Part shown: piece by piece, positions 4,301-5,000 of the stretch
How positions within the stretch are numbered: position 1 is the first letter of the stretch
Layout of the letters: each line of letters opens with the position of its first letter
From: Patescibacteria group bacterium
GTDB lineage: Bacteria; Patescibacteriota; Saccharimonadia; CAILAD01; BJGX01
Assembly: GCA_009691555.1 (NCBI GenBank)
Contig: SICB01000039.1
Span: 1 to 5,000, forward strand
Direction: 5' to 3'
DNA length: 5,000 nucleotides
The notes under the pieces: model-generated
What the model was told of the DNA's origin: nothing
Databases searched by the model: none
What the model saw: only the letters and a program-made list of their open reading frames with translations
Program-made: the position numbers and the translations under genes

Positions 4301-5000
4301 TTCGTGGTTTCCTTGTCGTCGACAACTTCGCCTTCTTCGGCCTCTTTATCTTCTGTATTGGTCTTTTTGCTGTTTGTTTTATCAGCTTCGTCGCCTTCGT
4401 TGGCTTTTTTATCGCTATCGGCAGAGTCTTCGGGCTTTTGTTCCGCTTCTTCTTTGTACATCTGCTCGCCAATCTTCATGAGTTTGGTATTCAAATCGTC
4501 TGTCAGCTTCGTGAGCTCCTCGATATCTTCGGTGTCTTTCTTTTCTTTAAGCGCCGTGACGGCTTCAGTGACAGGCTTCTTATCATCTTCACTTACTTTA
4601 TCGCCAGCATCAACAAGAGTTTTCTCGGCGGTATAGATAAGTGTATCGGCGTGGTTACGAGCCTCAACCATAGTTTTAGTTTTCTTATCATCTTCGGCGT
4701 GGGCCTCGGCATCTTCTTGCATCTTTTTGATTTCATCATCAGATAAGCTTCCGCCGCCAGTGATAGTAATTTTTTGTTCTTTGTTGGTGGCCTTATCTTT
4801 GGCACTAACATTTACAATTCCATTGGCGTCGATGTTAAAACTGACCTCGATTTGCGGAACTCCGCGAGGTGATGGCGGGATACCGTCCAAAACAAACCTT
4901 CCAAGCGATTTGTTGTCGTTGGCCATTTCACGATCCCCCTGCAAAACATTGATCTCGACACTAGTCTGGTTGTCTGCAGCTGTACTAAAGACCTGACTCT
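4297..5000 (-). CDS. dnaK: DnaK (Hsp70) chaperone, C-terminal part
   Basis: The open frame runs off the right edge, so only the last 233 residues are seen and the start lies beyond the window. The visible part begins SQVFSTAADNQTSVEINV and covers most of the substrate-binding domain. It includes DNKSLGRFVLDGIPPSPRG, PQIEVSFNIDANGI and VSAKDK, all diagnostic of DnaK. The helical lid follows, from SLSDDEIKKM onward. The last ~46 residues form a low-complexity tail rich in Glu, Asp, Lys, Ser and Thr. It ends GEVVDDKETTK, where the EVVD resembles the acidic end of typical DnaK (DDVVDAEFEEVKDKK in E. coli), but the linker is longer and more charged. An internal TTG at 4944 is not a start. DnaK binds exposed hydrophobic segments in an ATP cycle with DnaJ (next gene) and GrpE (not in the window). 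Confidence 0.97.
   Translation of the reverse strand, partial: SQVFSTAADNQTSVEINVLQGDREMANDNKSLGRFVLDGIPPSPRGVPQIEVSFNIDANGIVNVSAKDKATNKEQKITITGGGSLSDDEIKKMQEDAEAHAEDDKKTKTMVEARNHADTLIYTAEKTLVDAGDKVSEDDKKPVTEAVTALKEKKDTEDIEELTKLTDDLNTKLMKIGEQMYKEEAEQKPEDSADSDKKANEGDEADKTNSKKTNTEDKEAEEGEVVDDKETTK

Noticed and set aside
4259..4636. Serine-rich plus-strand open frame opposite dnaK.
   Set aside because: It is the complement of the charged, GAA/GAT-rich DnaK tail; composition and lack of start signals mark it as a shadow.

Overview
The window looks like chromosomal DNA from a small-genome bacterium, most likely a member of the Patescibacteria (CPR), perhaps Saccharibacteria. That placement is an inference and rests on weak grounds: compact gene spacing, several starts without a Shine-Dalgarno sequence, a stand-alone RimK next to free-standing class I glutamine amidotransferases, and a zinc-finger-less DnaJ beside dnaK. 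No rRNA, tRNA, CRISPR array, IS element or phage gene was found. All genes read with the standard bacterial code.

Left part (1-374): no convincing protein gene, but the stretch is structured. It holds two copies of a ~58-nt element (19-76 and 207-264). Each copy has a small hairpin whose stem differs in sequence but is kept as a stem, followed by a nearly invariant 3' block. Between the copies lie a 12-bp palindrome, a nested hairpin and a strong 17-bp-stem terminator (147-187). This suggests a transcribed non-coding RNA or leader that enters from the left edge. At 359-367 a perfect extended -10 promoter sits so close to the next ATG (375) that the mRNA is probably leaderless.

Middle part (375-2815): a plus-strand class I glutamine amidotransferase (GATase) converges on a minus-strand paralogue. 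The two reading frames overlap by 8 bp in a palindrome that provides both stop codons. Upstream of the second GATase, on the same strand, is rimK, an ATP-grasp glutamate ligase closely resembling the E. coli enzyme that adds glutamates to ribosomal protein S6. rimK has its own good sigma70-type promoter and the only strong Shine-Dalgarno site in the window. A glutamate ligase beside two Cys-His-Glu amidotransferase/hydrolase-fold proteins could form a glutamate-modification module, but this is speculative.

Right part (2816-5000): a minus-strand operon-like run of dnaK (3' end only; its start lies beyond the right edge), dnaJ and a five-helix membrane protein of unknown function, closed by a probable terminator at about 2781-2810. 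The DnaJ is a class B type without the zinc-binding domain. The DnaK carries a long, highly charged C-terminal tail. Together these two genes supply the Hsp70/Hsp40 chaperone pair. The membrane protein follows dnaJ by 50 nt and may be co-transcribed.
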